From: Anthoceros angustus
Lineage: Eukaryota; Streptophyta; Anthocerotopsida; Anthocerotales; Anthocerotaceae
Assembly (NCBI GenBank): GCA_010909165.1
Contig: VJWM01000144.1
Location: 186,001 to 250,000, forward strand
Direction of reading: 5' to 3'
Length of the DNA: 64,000 bases
A program made the position numbers and the translations under genes. Shown here in pieces: positions 35,051 through 46,013 of the stretch (its first letter is position 1; the number at the start of each line of letters is the position of its first letter). Under the pieces are notes generated by a model, which saw only the letters and a list, made by a program, of their open reading frames with translations, did not search any database and was not told the DNA's origin.

Positions 35051-38000
35051 AAAGGCCAATTTACCTTCGTAGAAGAATGGACTACCTCATGCCCATCAGT
35101 GTCCGAGCTTGTGCAAATTGCTCGTAGAGAGTCCCTTGGTAAGAATATCTGCAGGTTTTGGCTGGTGTGAACCTTGACAAGTTGTACCCTCTTGTCATCC
35201 AACACCTCTCGAATGAAGTGATACTTCACATCCACATGTTTAGTCTTCGCATGAAACACGGATTCTTTGCCAATTGGATAGCACTGCTATCACAATGCAA
35301 CGGCGACTCAACCTTGATCCCCAAGTCTCCCACTAAACGAGCAAGCCATATGGCTTCCTTGCAAGCCTCGATTCTGCAACATACTCGGCCTCTGTGGTAG
35401 ATAGCGTAATGCACGCAAACGAGATCGCCATGAGACGCCTCCTGCATGAAGACATAACGATGTGGACCTCCTTTTGTCCATATCCTCGCATAATCGATCA
35501 TGTACCCAACCACATGCATCTTCACTACCAAAACATATGCACAAAGCTTTTGTACCATTCAGATACCTCATAACTCCTTTTACTGCCTCCCAATGCTTCT
35601 TGCCAGGGTTTGACATAAACCTGCTAACCACTCCCACTGCAAAGGCAATGTCAGGACGTGTAGCAATCATTGCATACATCAAACTCCCTACGGTGATGAG
35701 TATGGGACCTTCTCCATTTCGCTTTGTCCTCCTCGAGCTTGGGCAATCCGCGAAAGTTTCACATATGGAGGCAATGGAGTACCCAATGGCTTCCCTTCTC
35801 CATGTTGAAGCGTTGAAGCACCACATTAATGTATTCTAGACAAATAAAGCGGCTTATATGCATTCCGGCGAATACGCATGCCAAGTATATGGCTCGCCTC
35901 CCAAGTCTGTCATTTCAAAGTGAGCATTCAACTTTGACTTCAACAAATCTCATCGATCTTGTTCCGAATTAGCATATCATCCACATAGAGGATCAAAATG
36001 AGCAAGCTTTGATCCTTAGCTTGCTTATATAGAGGCAATGATCCTCATCGCTACGTTTGTAGCCTTGAGAAAGCATAAATGAGTGGAACTTGTGATACCA
36101 CTCTCGTGCTTTCAAACCATAAAGGCTCTTCCTCAACCCGCACACCGATTCTTTGCCCTTCTCAACAAAACCTTCGTTGCATGTAGACGTCCTCTTGAAG
36201 GTCACCATGCAAGAATGCCGTCTTGACATCCATCTGTACAAGTTCCATATCATTCCTGGCAACCAAAGCAAGAACACATCGCAAAGTTGTCATTTTGACT
36301 ACTGGTGAGAAAATCTCATCAAAGTCAATGCAGTTGTTGCTTGAAACCCTTAGCAACCAATCGTGCCTTGTACTTTGGTTTGCCATCAAGCGGTATGACC
36401 TTCATCTTGTACACCCATTTGCGGTAGTGCCTTCTTATCCTTAGGCAACCAACCAACTCCCAAGTTTGGTTCTTGCACAATTCATTTTATGCATGGCCTT
36501 CTCCCACTTCTGTTTGTTACTCATTGACATGGCCTCTTTGTAAGAAGAGGGTTCCCCACAATCTGTCAGCATGACATAATCCAGAGATGGATCATACCTG
36601 TCAGGAGGTCGTGTAATCCGACCTACGACCAGGCACCTCTATAGGAGCTTGTTCGACTCTTGGTTCATCTACCGTGGAGGAATGTGCTCCTGCACATTAC
36701 CACGGTTATCAACCTGCCCATGATGATCATGTCCATCTTCTTGGAAGATCACCCTTCGCACCTCCACAGTTGGAGTAGGCTTCCTGTGCATCTTGTTCTC
36801 ATTGAAGAACACGTCGTTAGTACGAACAACCTTTCTAGCTTCTGGATCCCACAAACGGTATCCCATCTCACCAGAATCACCATAGCCAAGAAAAATACAT
36901 TTCTTGGACTTAGGTGCCAACTTGTCCCGAAACTCTTTTGGAACATGGCAGTATGCCTCACAGCCAAACACTCGCAGATGCTTGTAGGATGGTTTCTTTC
37001 CAGACCATAGCTCCTCTGGAACCTGCTCATCAACAGCCTTATTAGGAGATCTGTTAATAAGATGAATTGCAGTAGACACTGCTTCTGCCCAAAACCCATT
37101 AGGCAATCCAGAGTTTGACAACAAACTACGCATCCTCTCCTGAATGGTTCTGTTCATCCGCTCAGCCACACCATTTTGTGGAGGAGTATACGGCGCAGTC
37201 AATTCTCTTTTGATTCCCTTGGAATCACAGAATGACTGGAAAGCTTTCGAAACATACTCTCCACCATTATCTGTCCTTAGACACTTCAATCGGTGGCCAG
37301 ACTGATTCTCTACAAGGGTGACAAATTTCTGAAACACCGTCAGAACTTCATCCTTTTTCCTCAAAGGATAAACCCACACCTTGCGTGAGAAATCATCTAT
37401 GAAAGTGACAAAATAGGAGGCACGCCTAATGATAGAGGCATAGGTCCACATACATCACGTGAACCAACTCAAGAGGTTTACTCTACTTTTACCTCTTGTT
37501 CGATGTGATGATTTTGTCTTCCCATATAAGCAGTGCTCACACATCGAGAGATCGAGAAGTTAAGAACAGGATATAACCGAGCGAGATAAAACCTTCATTC
37601 CCTTAGACATATGTCCTAACCGCAATGCCACAAGGAAACATTTGGTTGCTCACAACGATCACATGATCTTTGGATGTTTACAGTGAGTACAAAGTGCCAC
37701 ACTTGATCCACGAGCTAACACAAGAGAACCTTTGGAGATCTTCCAAGAGTGATCCCCAAAACCAGATGGTAACCATCATCCAACTCTGCGCTAATCATGC
37801 TCTTTGTCAACTTCGGAACATGCCTAACGTCCTTCAGCATGAATGAAGATCCGTTGTCAAACTTGAGCTGCACATCACCACGCTGCGATCGGCATGCATA
37901 GTTATTTCCAAGCCTAACACATCCTTTCCTTGTAGCATCATACGTGCTAAACCACTCTCTATGAGGAGTAACATGGAAAGATGCACCGAGTCAATTATCC

Positions 38001-38890
38001 AATTGCGTAATAAATGACTATCCACGGTATTAATTGTGCATTCAAGTAAGAAGAGATAAGGACATCTCCGTCCTCAACGAGTTTAACTCTTCCAACTCGA
38101 CATTAAGTCGCCTTCTTGTCGTCCCGCTTCTTCTCTTTTCCTTGGTCCTTTTGAACTTCTCGCACTCTCTTTTAGTGACCCCTTTTGTGACAATAGTGAC
38201 ACTCCACATTCTTGTTACGACTACGAGATTTGCTACGAGAAAGCTTCATCCGGTTGCTTCCCTTCGCAGGTGGACCTCCCTCTCACTATGAGGGCACGGA
38301 ACCTTTGGAAGGTTCCATGTTTTCTGTTCCTCCTCGCGGTTAACTACCTTCTACATTTACAATGGTAAGACCACTAGCGAGGCGAGAATTACTCGGTATG
38401 CAGGTCCCAACTCTCGTAATGTGACCAGAAACATAGCTCTCACGGAACGAATGATACCTTGAGATGAGAGCTGGCTGAAAATGGTATTGAAATCATTCGG
38501 ATGATCGGACATCCTCGTCCCTTCCTTCATCTTCAAGTCCACCAATTGTTTCAACCAATACACCGAGAAGCCGCACTTTGCTTCTCATACAGTCCACACA
38601 CGCCGATGTAACTCGTGGTCTTATCTTTCACATTGAAGTACCTGTTTTGACAATGTTAGCATGATAGTAGATCTAGCAAGCTCATCCAGTCCCGCCACTC
38701 ATCCCGTGTCATACTATCCGGTTTGACGCCTAACAACTTTATGGGCTTGATCGCTTTTTGCACTAGAACATTATACACTTGTTCTTTCCGAGCGGGAAGT
38801 TAGTACCATCTAACTTCTCGATATTGAACATGACGTTTTCGATGATGAAGACATCATGACTCAAAAATCGATCTGATTAAACACTCAACT
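35051..38890 (-). pseudogene. Copia-B gag-pol polyprotein, frameshifted
   Basis: Gag: MYWLKQLVDLKMKEGTRMSD (about 38,500-38,563) and a CHYCHKRGH…C knuckle (about 38,170-38,215). Protease area 38,030-37,800 is weak. GAG-pre-integrase: WKISKGSLVLARGS (about 37,715-37,755) and EHCLYGK (about 37,520). Integrase is an unbroken 260-residue frame with FIDDFSRKVWVY, CLRTDNGGEYV and PPQNGVAERMNRTI, the D-D-E core. [22 protein letters not shown] (36,205-36,265), SLYGLKAREWYHKF, YVDD at 35,977-35,988, and SLMYAMIATRPDIAFAVGVV. RNase H: a SPLHCDSSAIQLAKNP block (35,260-35,310) and an end near 35,080. At least six frame changes make it non-functional as read. Confidence 0.9.
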
Positions 38891-38929
38891 CGCCTTGTTA
38901 GAAAAGTCAAAGAAAAATCACCGCGGCCG

Positions 38930-39690
38930 TGTATTCCGCTGACTATTCCACAAGTATTCGCCAATATTTTTCGCCGCCGCCACGCTCGCGCATTACTGCC
39001 TCGCACCGCGGCGCCTCTGCCCCCACTACCGTCGGCTCATACCGCGCCGCACGCTCACCGCGGCGGGCCGCCACACGCGCGCGCGCGCTGCGCACGCGCC
39101 GCACGCGGGCGCCGCGCCAAGCGCCTCAAGCACGCGCGCACGCGCCAAGCGGCCACCCCCGCGGGCGCACTGCGCCTGCGCCACTGGGCCGGCGCCACCT
39201 GCGGCTCCCGCCCGCGGCGCGCTGCGCCCCGCTGCTGGGCGGCGCTGCGCGCGGCGCCGCGCCTGCCACCCGCGGCCCGCGCCACCGCGGCGGGCCCCGC
39301 CCGCCCCGTGCGCCGCGCCCGCGCCAGCCCGGCAGCGCCCGCGCGGCGCTGCAGCGCGCCGCGCCTGGCGGCCACAGCGGCTGCGCCCAGCGCGCCCGGC
39401 GCCGCTCCCCGCGCCCGCGCCGGCACGCCGCGCGCCGCGCGGCCGCGCCTCGTCCGCGCGCCGCCCGCCTGCGCCGCAGCGTCCGCACGCCCGGCGTGCG
39501 CGCCTCCGCCCGCGGCGCCGCCAGCGCGACGGCCTCCGCGCGCCCGCGGCCGCCCGTGCGCCTGCCGCCCGGGCCGCGGCCGGCGGCCCGAGCGCTCGCG
39601 GCTCGCGCGCTCGCGGCCTGCCCTCCCGTCACGCGGCGTTCGACCCGCCGCGATGGATCACCTGCAATTCCACGAGCTACCGGCCTGCGG
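38930..39690. repeat. Extremely GC-rich low-complexity block in the copia-B leader
   Basis: About 700 bp made almost wholly of CGC/GCC/GCG words, with runs such as CACGCGCGCGCGCGCT near 39,070. It is sharply bounded by ordinary sequence and lies between the primer-binding site and the gag start. All long open frames on both strands are Ala/Arg/Pro low complexity and I do not count them as genes. Confidence 0.75.
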
Positions 39691-39728
39691 CTAGAAAATT
39701 CTAGCATCACAACACAACCAAACCAAAA

Positions 39729-39738
39729 GCTCGATACC
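39729..39738 (-). other. Primer-binding site of copia-B (tRNA-iMet type)
   Basis: Minus-strand GGTATCGAGC is the usual TGGTATCAGAGC with the first base changed and two bases lost. It sits next to the 5' LTR border. Confidence 0.6.
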
Positions 39739-39946
39739 GCTTGAAGGATCGTGTGACAAGATGGTGGAAAGAGAGGAGAGGAGAGGAGGAAGCAAATGGA
39801 TCTCTCTCACATTGAGATGAGGCTTGGAGGTATTTATACCCTCAATAGGCTCCTAGGAAGCTCCACAAGAAGCTCCTAGGAAGCTCCACAAAGAAGATCT
39901 CTCACATTGAGATGAGGCTTGAGGGTATTTATACCCTCAACAGGGC
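39739..39946 (-). repeat. Copia-B 5' LTR, degenerate with internal duplication
   Basis: 39,742-39,890 matches the inner end of the 3' LTR, including the words TTGAAGGATCGTGTG and GGTATTTATACC. The GATCTCTCACATTGAG to ACCCTCAA part is repeated a second time at 39,895-39,944. The outer 110 bp of the LTR (CCCTTACA end) is missing. Confidence 0.7.
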
Positions 39947-39949
39947 CAA

Positions 39950-40160
39950 GGAGATCATGCTTTGCAGATCTATTGTCGAATGCAACGTGAGGGGTAAGTC
40001 CAGATGCACGGACATTTGTAAGTGTTCAGCTCCAAGCTTGTGGTGCAATCTCTGAGGATGATGACCTCACAGTTGTCAATGGGCAAAAGGAGGGACAACA
40101 AGTCCGTAGTTTTCAGCTCCTTATTTTCAATGGCTTCCCCTTCCATGTTGAAACGTTGAA
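39950..40160 (-). other. Chimeric junction: gene exon fragment fused to copia RT scrap
   Basis: 40,090-40,137 repeats 33,968-34,015, the exon encoding EAIENKELKTTDLLSL of the eight-exon gene, with one substitution. It is followed on the plus strand by CCTTCCATGTTGAAACGTTG, matching a copia RT segment also seen near 35,795-35,820 (VLQRFNME on the minus strand), and then directly by the RNase H tail of a copia-A element. The result is an open minus-strand frame of 67 residues (39,970-40,173) that is a patchwork, not a gene. Confidence 0.6.
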
Positions 40161-40260
40161 GCACCAAGAACATTCCTTCAACATGGGATTAAGAAGCTTA
40201 CCACATATATAATAGCTTAAGAAAGGTCATAAAACCTAAGAGCTAGGCGCTAAGTGGGAG

Positions 40261-40463
40261 TGTTAACGTATGTAGCACCCTAGCCCTTAGGGCACGATTC
40301 ACATAAAGCAGAACTTAATAGGCACATAACGAAACGTCACGTGACGTTTACAACACATGATGCTTGGGCACAGCCCTTGTGTATTTGAGCACTTCTGCTC
40401 TGCCGTGCTTATGATTCAATCCATTCCTGAACAATCGATCCCGGTCCATATGCGACCTTCACA
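40261..40463 (+). repeat. Copia-A-family LTR between an RNase H tail and a PBS
   Basis: TGTTAACGTATGTAGC to CCTTCACA, 203 bp, matching 32,961-33,152. It is preceded by the RNase H tail and polypurine tract (about 40,150-40,260) and followed at once by a primer-binding site. It thus has internal element sequence on both sides, as in a tandem or one-LTR-circle arrangement. Confidence 0.85.
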
Positions 40464-40479
40464 TGGTATCGCAGGCGCC
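40464..40479 (+). other. Primer-binding site, copia-A family
   Basis: TGGTATCGCAGGCGCC directly after the LTR end resembles the initiator-Met tRNA site TGGTATCAGAGCC with small changes. Confidence 0.7.
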
Positions 40480-41995
40480 ACCGCACCCTTGATATCTACA
40501 GCACATAACAATGAGACATAAATATCTATAAGCATGCCGGGCTTACGCAGAGGAGGCGTGTTCAAGAGCAAATAGAATTGCTCAAACCCGAAATTCAAAG
40601 AAGCCATAGAGAGCAGCGCTACAAGGAAGAGCGAAAAACCTATGGCACTATGCCGGATCCGGACGCTCCGTTCTTCTTGTGCTGAAGAACTATACTTGAG
40701 AGGCTTTGTTGACCCGTGACTATGATTGGGCATACGTACACCTCTCTTTCTCTACACACAATAAAAGGTACCAAACAACACACAATGATCGTGGCGGTTT
40801 ACAACTACGATTGACGTGCACACCCCAATTGATCCACAAGTTAAGGAATCCATAATATGCAGCCTACAAAACCTCTGACCAAAGCGCCTCCTCAAAGTGC
40901 CAGCTCACCGGACAACCTCTACATCTTGCCTCCAACACCGAAATTGGAGAATTTCAAAACAACATCATTCGAAGCGCAGCACTTAGAGGCCAATGCTCCC
41001 AATACCACTTGCGGACTTTTAAAATTCTACTCACCCTCCAAGTAGAAACCACATGTCTACTTAGGCACAGTTATCACCCTCTAAGCAGCCAATCTATAGC
41101 ACTTACCACAATGGCCACATCCTCCATCACTGTCGAAGAGGACCGCTTGACGCCAGCAGCCTAATTTATTTGTTTGGAAATTTCGCATTCTGAAATTTTG
41201 AAAGAACGTAAGCTATGGGCCTCGTTGGTGGCGTTGGAAACCCTCACAAAAAGCAAAAATCCACACCGCGGCAGAGAAAGAGTGGGAAGATAAAACCAAC
41301 AGTTAAAAACATCCTCATGCAATCCATGAGGTGGAACGTCGCAAATCGCCGGTGTAGAGGGCATGTTGGAACAAACACATATATGCCTCAACAGACATTA
41401 TGCACTGCTGCACACTATTAAAATTTCTTCGGACTTGAATGTCCGAGACCCAGTGGATCAACATACCATGCACTTTAGGATGGATGACAAAGTTCTGACC
41501 ACAGCTTCGTCAAAGAAGATCTCTCTCTGTTCTCTTGTCCACCTTGCCGAGTCATGGGTCGTCGTCGTCAATCCCTACAAGGCGTACAACCTCTCACTCA
41601 ACAAGGTTATTCAATGACTTGTTGAAGAGGCTAGAAGGAAACTACACCACTCATTTAGGGGAATCTTCATCAAGAGCATTTTTCACAGGGGCCGCGGATC
41701 CAGGCGAGGCAACAACTTTAGAGGCGGCACGGCGGGGGCACTTACCCCAGCAATAGAGGACATGGAGCTTATAATCCTTCATGGAAACCAATATGTGGAT
41801 CTGCCCGGTCACACCCCGAAGAATGCAGAAACGATTAGCTGCAGCCAACCCAAGGCAATCGTGGCAACTCGCCTCACTATGAAGCGACACTCAAGGGCCT
41901 TTCTTAACTATCTTTCGTATTTCGAGGAATGGTATTTCAATCTCTGGTCTCGCTACATATCCTGGATCCCCATGGGTGGGAACATTATTGTTTAA
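40480..41995 (+). pseudogene. Copia gag remnant
   Basis: Downstream of the PBS, plus-strand frames read pieces of gag: SLVHLAESWVVVVNPYKAYN, then an RG-rich stretch HRGRGSRRGNNFRGG (about 41,680-41,730). A decayed zinc knuckle, PICGSARSHPEEC with frame changes, follows at about 41,790-41,830. The RG-rich box before a CCHC knuckle is typical of copia gag C-termini. The N-terminal half is too degraded to follow, and the element is cut off near 42,000. Confidence 0.5.
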
Positions 41996-42224
41996 CCACC
42001 AATTATTGCTATTTGTCGGCTCTGTACTCCTGTGATCACTCTCTGTAAACACGTTTTTCACATACATCAGTTTCAGACGAGGGTCTTTTCATATGAAAAC
42101 AAAAAATGTTTCTTACCTTCTTCGTTATCGACCATTTCGTCGTTGCTTTCGTTGATTGATACCATCCTGAACAAAAGGAAAATGTGATAAGTCGAATGTG
42201 AGTTGCGATTGCCGCCACGAAGGC

Positions 42225-42405
42225 ATAGCGGCATGCCGATGCCCAGGCGTCGGTATCTTTCGCATGCGCCGATGCTAATACACCGCATGCTGGGGCATGC
42301 CGATGCATGTCGCCGCATCCAACGCAAGCTGCGGCATGCCGATGCATGCCGCCGCCATAACCGCATGTTGCGGCATGCCGATGCATGCATGCCTCGGCAT
42401 GACGC
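42225..42405. repeat. ~40-bp minisatellite around GCGGCATGCCGATGCATG
   Basis: Four to five imperfect units beginning near 42,229, 42,294, 42,331 and 42,370, each with GGCATGCCGATGC. Contains palindromes GGCATGCC and ATGCAT. The His/Ala/Cys-rich frames through it are artefacts of the repeat. Confidence 0.85.
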
Positions 42406-42429
42406 CATCGTTCGACTCGACGTTGTTGA

Positions 42430-43365
42430 CTCGTCGTTCGGCTCGACCGCGTTGCTCTAACTAAATTAAAAACTTTGGGGAAGTGATCTAGAGCATTTGA
42501 TCAAGTACTACACTTACCTTGAAGACTGAACATGGAAGTGTTGATATAATCAGACGCCGGCACGCATACCTTAACGGTCACCTCCTAGAAAAGGTGAGCA
42601 TAAGTTTGTGTGTTAGAAGACTTGAAGTTGGAAAGACTAGATACTACACAAACGAGCGTCGACGTAAAGCAGACAGCGACAAGACACACAACCCAACACA
42701 TGCGACCTACTTGACACGGCGGATGGACAAAGAGGCAGAGACATGAGGCGTATTCCAAAGACGGGCTGACTGCGAGGGACATTGTGCAAGCGCATGAAAC
42801 TCGACTTGAGACGTAGCCTAGGCGGACGCAAAATCGGTGTGCGAACGCGACATAAGCAACAAAAGGGTTGTAGAGATGGAACTGCACGAGAGTTATGTGT
42901 CTTGGCGGATGTACGAGAGCAAGAAGGAAACTTACGCTATAGGAACTTACGCGGTGGGGTGCCTTCTAGCTTCTCTTTGCTAAATGCGTTGAAAACATCA
43001 GCAACATGAGTCGCACAAATGTTACAGTGCAGGATGATGGAGAAAGATCTTTCTCATTTCAGCCAGGCTGACGTTTAGACGAGATGATAGAGAGGACACA
43101 CCAAGGGAATCCTAAACCAGCACCACCAACGTGAAAGCGAAGCGGACAAGGGAGCAGGAAACTTACGCACATTTCAAAATGGTGGGGTGCCTTGAGTGTC
43201 TTTTCGCATAGCTCAGAAACGCAAGAGACATGAGAGGCATGAGTATGTAAACGTAAAGAAACACGACGCTTAGGATGCAAGACCCACCCAAGAAAAGGAC
43301 CAAATCTAGATTCGTGGAGCTTCTAACATACCACCAACCTCAACGATCGATACCGGCGCCACAGC
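42430..43365. other. No clear gene; possible minus-strand exon remnants
   Basis: Two minus-strand spots have coding-like text ending in a donor: FNAFSKEKLEGTPPR before GTAAGT (near 42,945-43,000) and EKTLKAPHH before GTAAGT (near 43,160-43,215). The word GGTGGGGTGCCTT (plus strand) occurs in both, so this may be one duplicated exon. Not enough to call a gene. Confidence 0.3.
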
Positions 43366-43369
43366 GATG

Positions 43370-43485
43370 GCGATAGCGCAGCTCGGCGCCGAAAGAAGGC
43401 GATGGCGATAGCGCAGCTCGGCGCCGAAAGAAGGCGATGGCGATAAGCGATGGCGATAAGCGATGGCGATAAGCGATGGCGATCG
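43370..43485 (+). repeat. Two short tandem repeats side by side
   Basis: A roughly 45-bp unit built on GATAGCGCAGCTCGGCGCCG occurs twice (43,371-43,440). It runs into at least three copies of a 13-bp unit GCGATGGCGATAA (43,435-43,485). Confidence 0.85.
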
Positions 43486-43489
43486 CGCT

Positions 43490-46010
43490 CAAAGACCGAG
43501 ATGGTGATGGCAATCGCGCAACTCGGCGCCGGCGAAGGAAGGCGGTCGAGCAGCTCGGCGCCGACGGATGGTGGGCGAGGGCGCAAAAGCGAAGGAGGAG
43601 ACACTGGGAAAGAAAAGGGCGGGGAGAGAGACATAAGTAAGAGAAGGTAGATTGTTCGAGAGGCTTCCCGCGATGTGCCCGTGTGTCAACTGTGATTGGT
43701 TGCTCGCTCGGGTCACGCCCGGTGTTGGTGGTTCGGTAGTTAGGTTAGGTGCATTCAAATTAGGTTTGGGTGTGGCGGCGGCACGCACTCAATCGCGATG
43801 GGAGGTAGGTTCATTAATTGGCCTCGGACCGTAGGTTTGGTAAATTTGAAGTAGGTCTGGTAGAGAGGCGTCGGCCCGTGAGAGAGGTTAGGGTTTCATA
43901 GGCTATAAAATCCGTCTTTTCAACTCACACCGCCTTTCTCCCTTTCGGCTTTGCTCTGCTTTGTGCAAGGTCCATTTGCGTTTGCGCTTTTGAGGTTTCT
44001 TTCTCCGTCGGTCGATCATTTTTGCTTAGGCGATCGCTCGAGCGATCGTTGTGTTTAGGGCGCTTGAGCTTGAGGCTGGTTGTGCATCCGGTCTCGATCT
44101 ACCTTTTGCCGCTTTTGTTTCGTGTTGCCGCTTTTGTTTTGTGTTGTTTACGTGTTGCCGCTTTTGATGTTTTGGTCTTGTCCTCGTTCTTGCCACATCC
44201 GTGTGTTCTTTTGAGTCTTCTGCTTGCTTTGCTCGCACTTGGAGGCCTTGTCTTTCTTTTGTCATGTACGCGTAAGGTCCTGCATGGAGTTACTCGCTTG
44301 TGGTTGACCGAAAGCTTTTCGTGCCTAGAACTCAAAGCCCGCCGCTTCTAGCCTTGATGCCGCCTTGATGCTGTCCGTTTTCTTAACCTTTGATCCTCGC
44401 AACGCCTAATCTTGGTGTGTGCTTGCTCTTGTGATTTGAGTTTCTCTCTTGTTGGTTGTCGTCCCATATGCCGGTACTATGAACCTATCGCTTATCACCG
44501 TTTTCGTTGCAAGACTGCTACATCTTGGACCACACTTTTACGCTGATATTAATGTGAGGTTCCCAAATTGTCTGGTTTGTGTATGTGTTGTTCTGCCGTC
44601 TGCTTTGCTTTGTGTGTCGTGCAATCATTTGTGTTCGAGCGCTCGTGTGTGAAGTGGTGTTCGCGTTGTTCTTCTTTCCTCCTGTTATTGTGTTTTGTCA
44701 TTTCGTGTTTTGTTCTTGTCCTTGTTCTTGTATATCTGCGTGCTTTAAGTTCTTCTTTGTTTCACGCACGCAACGGCCTTTTATTTTATATCTACGTGTA
44801 AGTCCTCGCACGCAGCTACTTTGTCTGTCTTGAACGTGGCTACTTCGTGTCTTGAACGCTGATTGTTCCTAATGTTTTAAGGCCGCTTTTAGCGCTGCCT
44901 CGAGCCCTCACCATTTGTTTTTATGTTCTTTCGATATTTCCGACCTTCATTATAAATGCGTGTTTTTCTATGTGCTTGAATATGAACCTATGGCTTATAT
45001 ATTGTAATGGTTTCGTGTTGGAGACAATCGGAAGAAATTGCTACATCTTGGGCCGGAGGTCATTTCTTACGCTCAGACATTGTGTGAGGTTTCTTGAACT
45101 TGGTTAGTATCTATATGTGTGGCTCCGCTATCAATCGTTTTGTGTGGCATGCTACGCTTATGGTTTAGTTTGAATTGGTTGCTCTGTTTGTTGTTGTTTT
45201 GTGCTATCAAGTTGTGTGCATGCTACGCTTTATTGTCCGATTTTCTTGTGTCTTTGATTATCTTTTAAGTGAACGTTGAGTCTTTGTTTATCTGTGTGAG
45301 AGTTGCTTAGTGATCTATTGTTATGCGCTTCTGTTCTACGGTTTGGTTTTGGTGTCTTGAATTTCCTGTCTTTTCCTTTCTTGGCTGATTTGAAAGCTAA
45401 TGTTTTCCAGTTTTGTTATTCAAGTATGGTTCCTTCTTGCGATCACTTGCTCTATCTCAAAAGTTTTGTGTTTTCTTTCAAGTTGCGTCATGCTCTGATT
45501 TCTTGTCTTATTTTACGTGTCTTTGATACATGTTTAGTCTTTGTTAATCGTGAGAGTTTATTTGCGCCGTATTGTGTGAGGTTTCTTGAACTTGTTTAGT
45601 TTATGTATGTGCGATTGCTTTTCAATCGTATTGTGTGGCTTGCTACGCTTTTAGATTTGGTTTGAGTTTGGTTGTTCTGTTTTGAACAGCTCTCAAAGAT
45701 AGGGGTTATTCTCCATTAAAGGGTTTGGGTCCCTAAAGACCAAAAATGACTCAAAACGGGCCAAAAATGCATCATCTTTAGCAAAACCACTCTTTAGACA
45801 TGTCTTGAAAGACATTGACCATGTTATTTTCGTGAATACTTACGCTAATGTGGTTGAAGCCGAAGAAGGTTCATGGATTTCACCTTCACAAGGAAGGGAT
45901 TTCAAGGATTTTTAATAGGTGCTAGGAATCCTAAACACCTCTTCGCAGCGATAGTACTTCCTAGCGGGGTGAGCAGGCAAACCAAACAAAATTAGTCCAG
46001 CAAGCCAAAG
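43490..46010. other. Gene-poor intergenic region
   Basis: From 43,900 on the plus strand is T-rich with many TTGTG/CTTTTG words and no conserved frame; listed open frames are Leu/Phe/Val-rich by composition. A perfect 18-bp palindrome CGATCGCTCGAGCGATCG lies at 44,031-44,048. Nothing else is recognisable. Confidence 0.5.
45084..45683 (+). repeat. Pair of ~105-bp direct repeats 490 bp apart
   Basis: 45,084-45,190 and 45,576-45,683 share the order GAGGTTTCTTGAACTTG, a TGTGTGGC-TGCTACGCTT word and a GTTTGAGTTGGTTGYTCTG-like end, with small indels. The interval between is unique. Confidence 0.65.
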
Positions 46011-46013
46011 CTG

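Larger units (their letters stand above)
34790..39946 (-). mobile_element. Copia-B, near-complete Ty1/copia retrotransposon
   Basis: On the minus strand, in order: degenerate 5' LTR (39,946-39,739), primer-binding site (39,738-39,729), GC-rich leader (39,690-38,930), gag with a zinc knuckle (about 38,880-38,150), protease remnant, intact integrase frame (37,451-36,669), reverse transcriptase with YVDD, RNase H, polypurine tract and 3' LTR. Protease-integrase-RT order places it in Ty1/copia. The two LTRs have diverged by deletions, so the insertion is not recent or the 5' LTR was rearranged. Confidence 0.88.

Noticed and set aside
36669-37451. The intact 260-residue integrase frame as a domesticated host gene
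   Set aside because: It is flanked in the right order by gag, RT, RNase H, PBS and LTRs of the same element, so simple survival of part of copia-B explains it.
38929-39744. 271-residue plus-strand and 194-residue minus-strand open frames
   Set aside because: They lie in the CGC/GCC low-complexity block and are only Ala/Arg/Pro repeats in every frame. Lack of stops is a composition effect.
42036-42460. His/Cys/Ala-rich frames resembling a metal-binding protein
   Set aside because: Produced by the 40-bp minisatellite on both strands.
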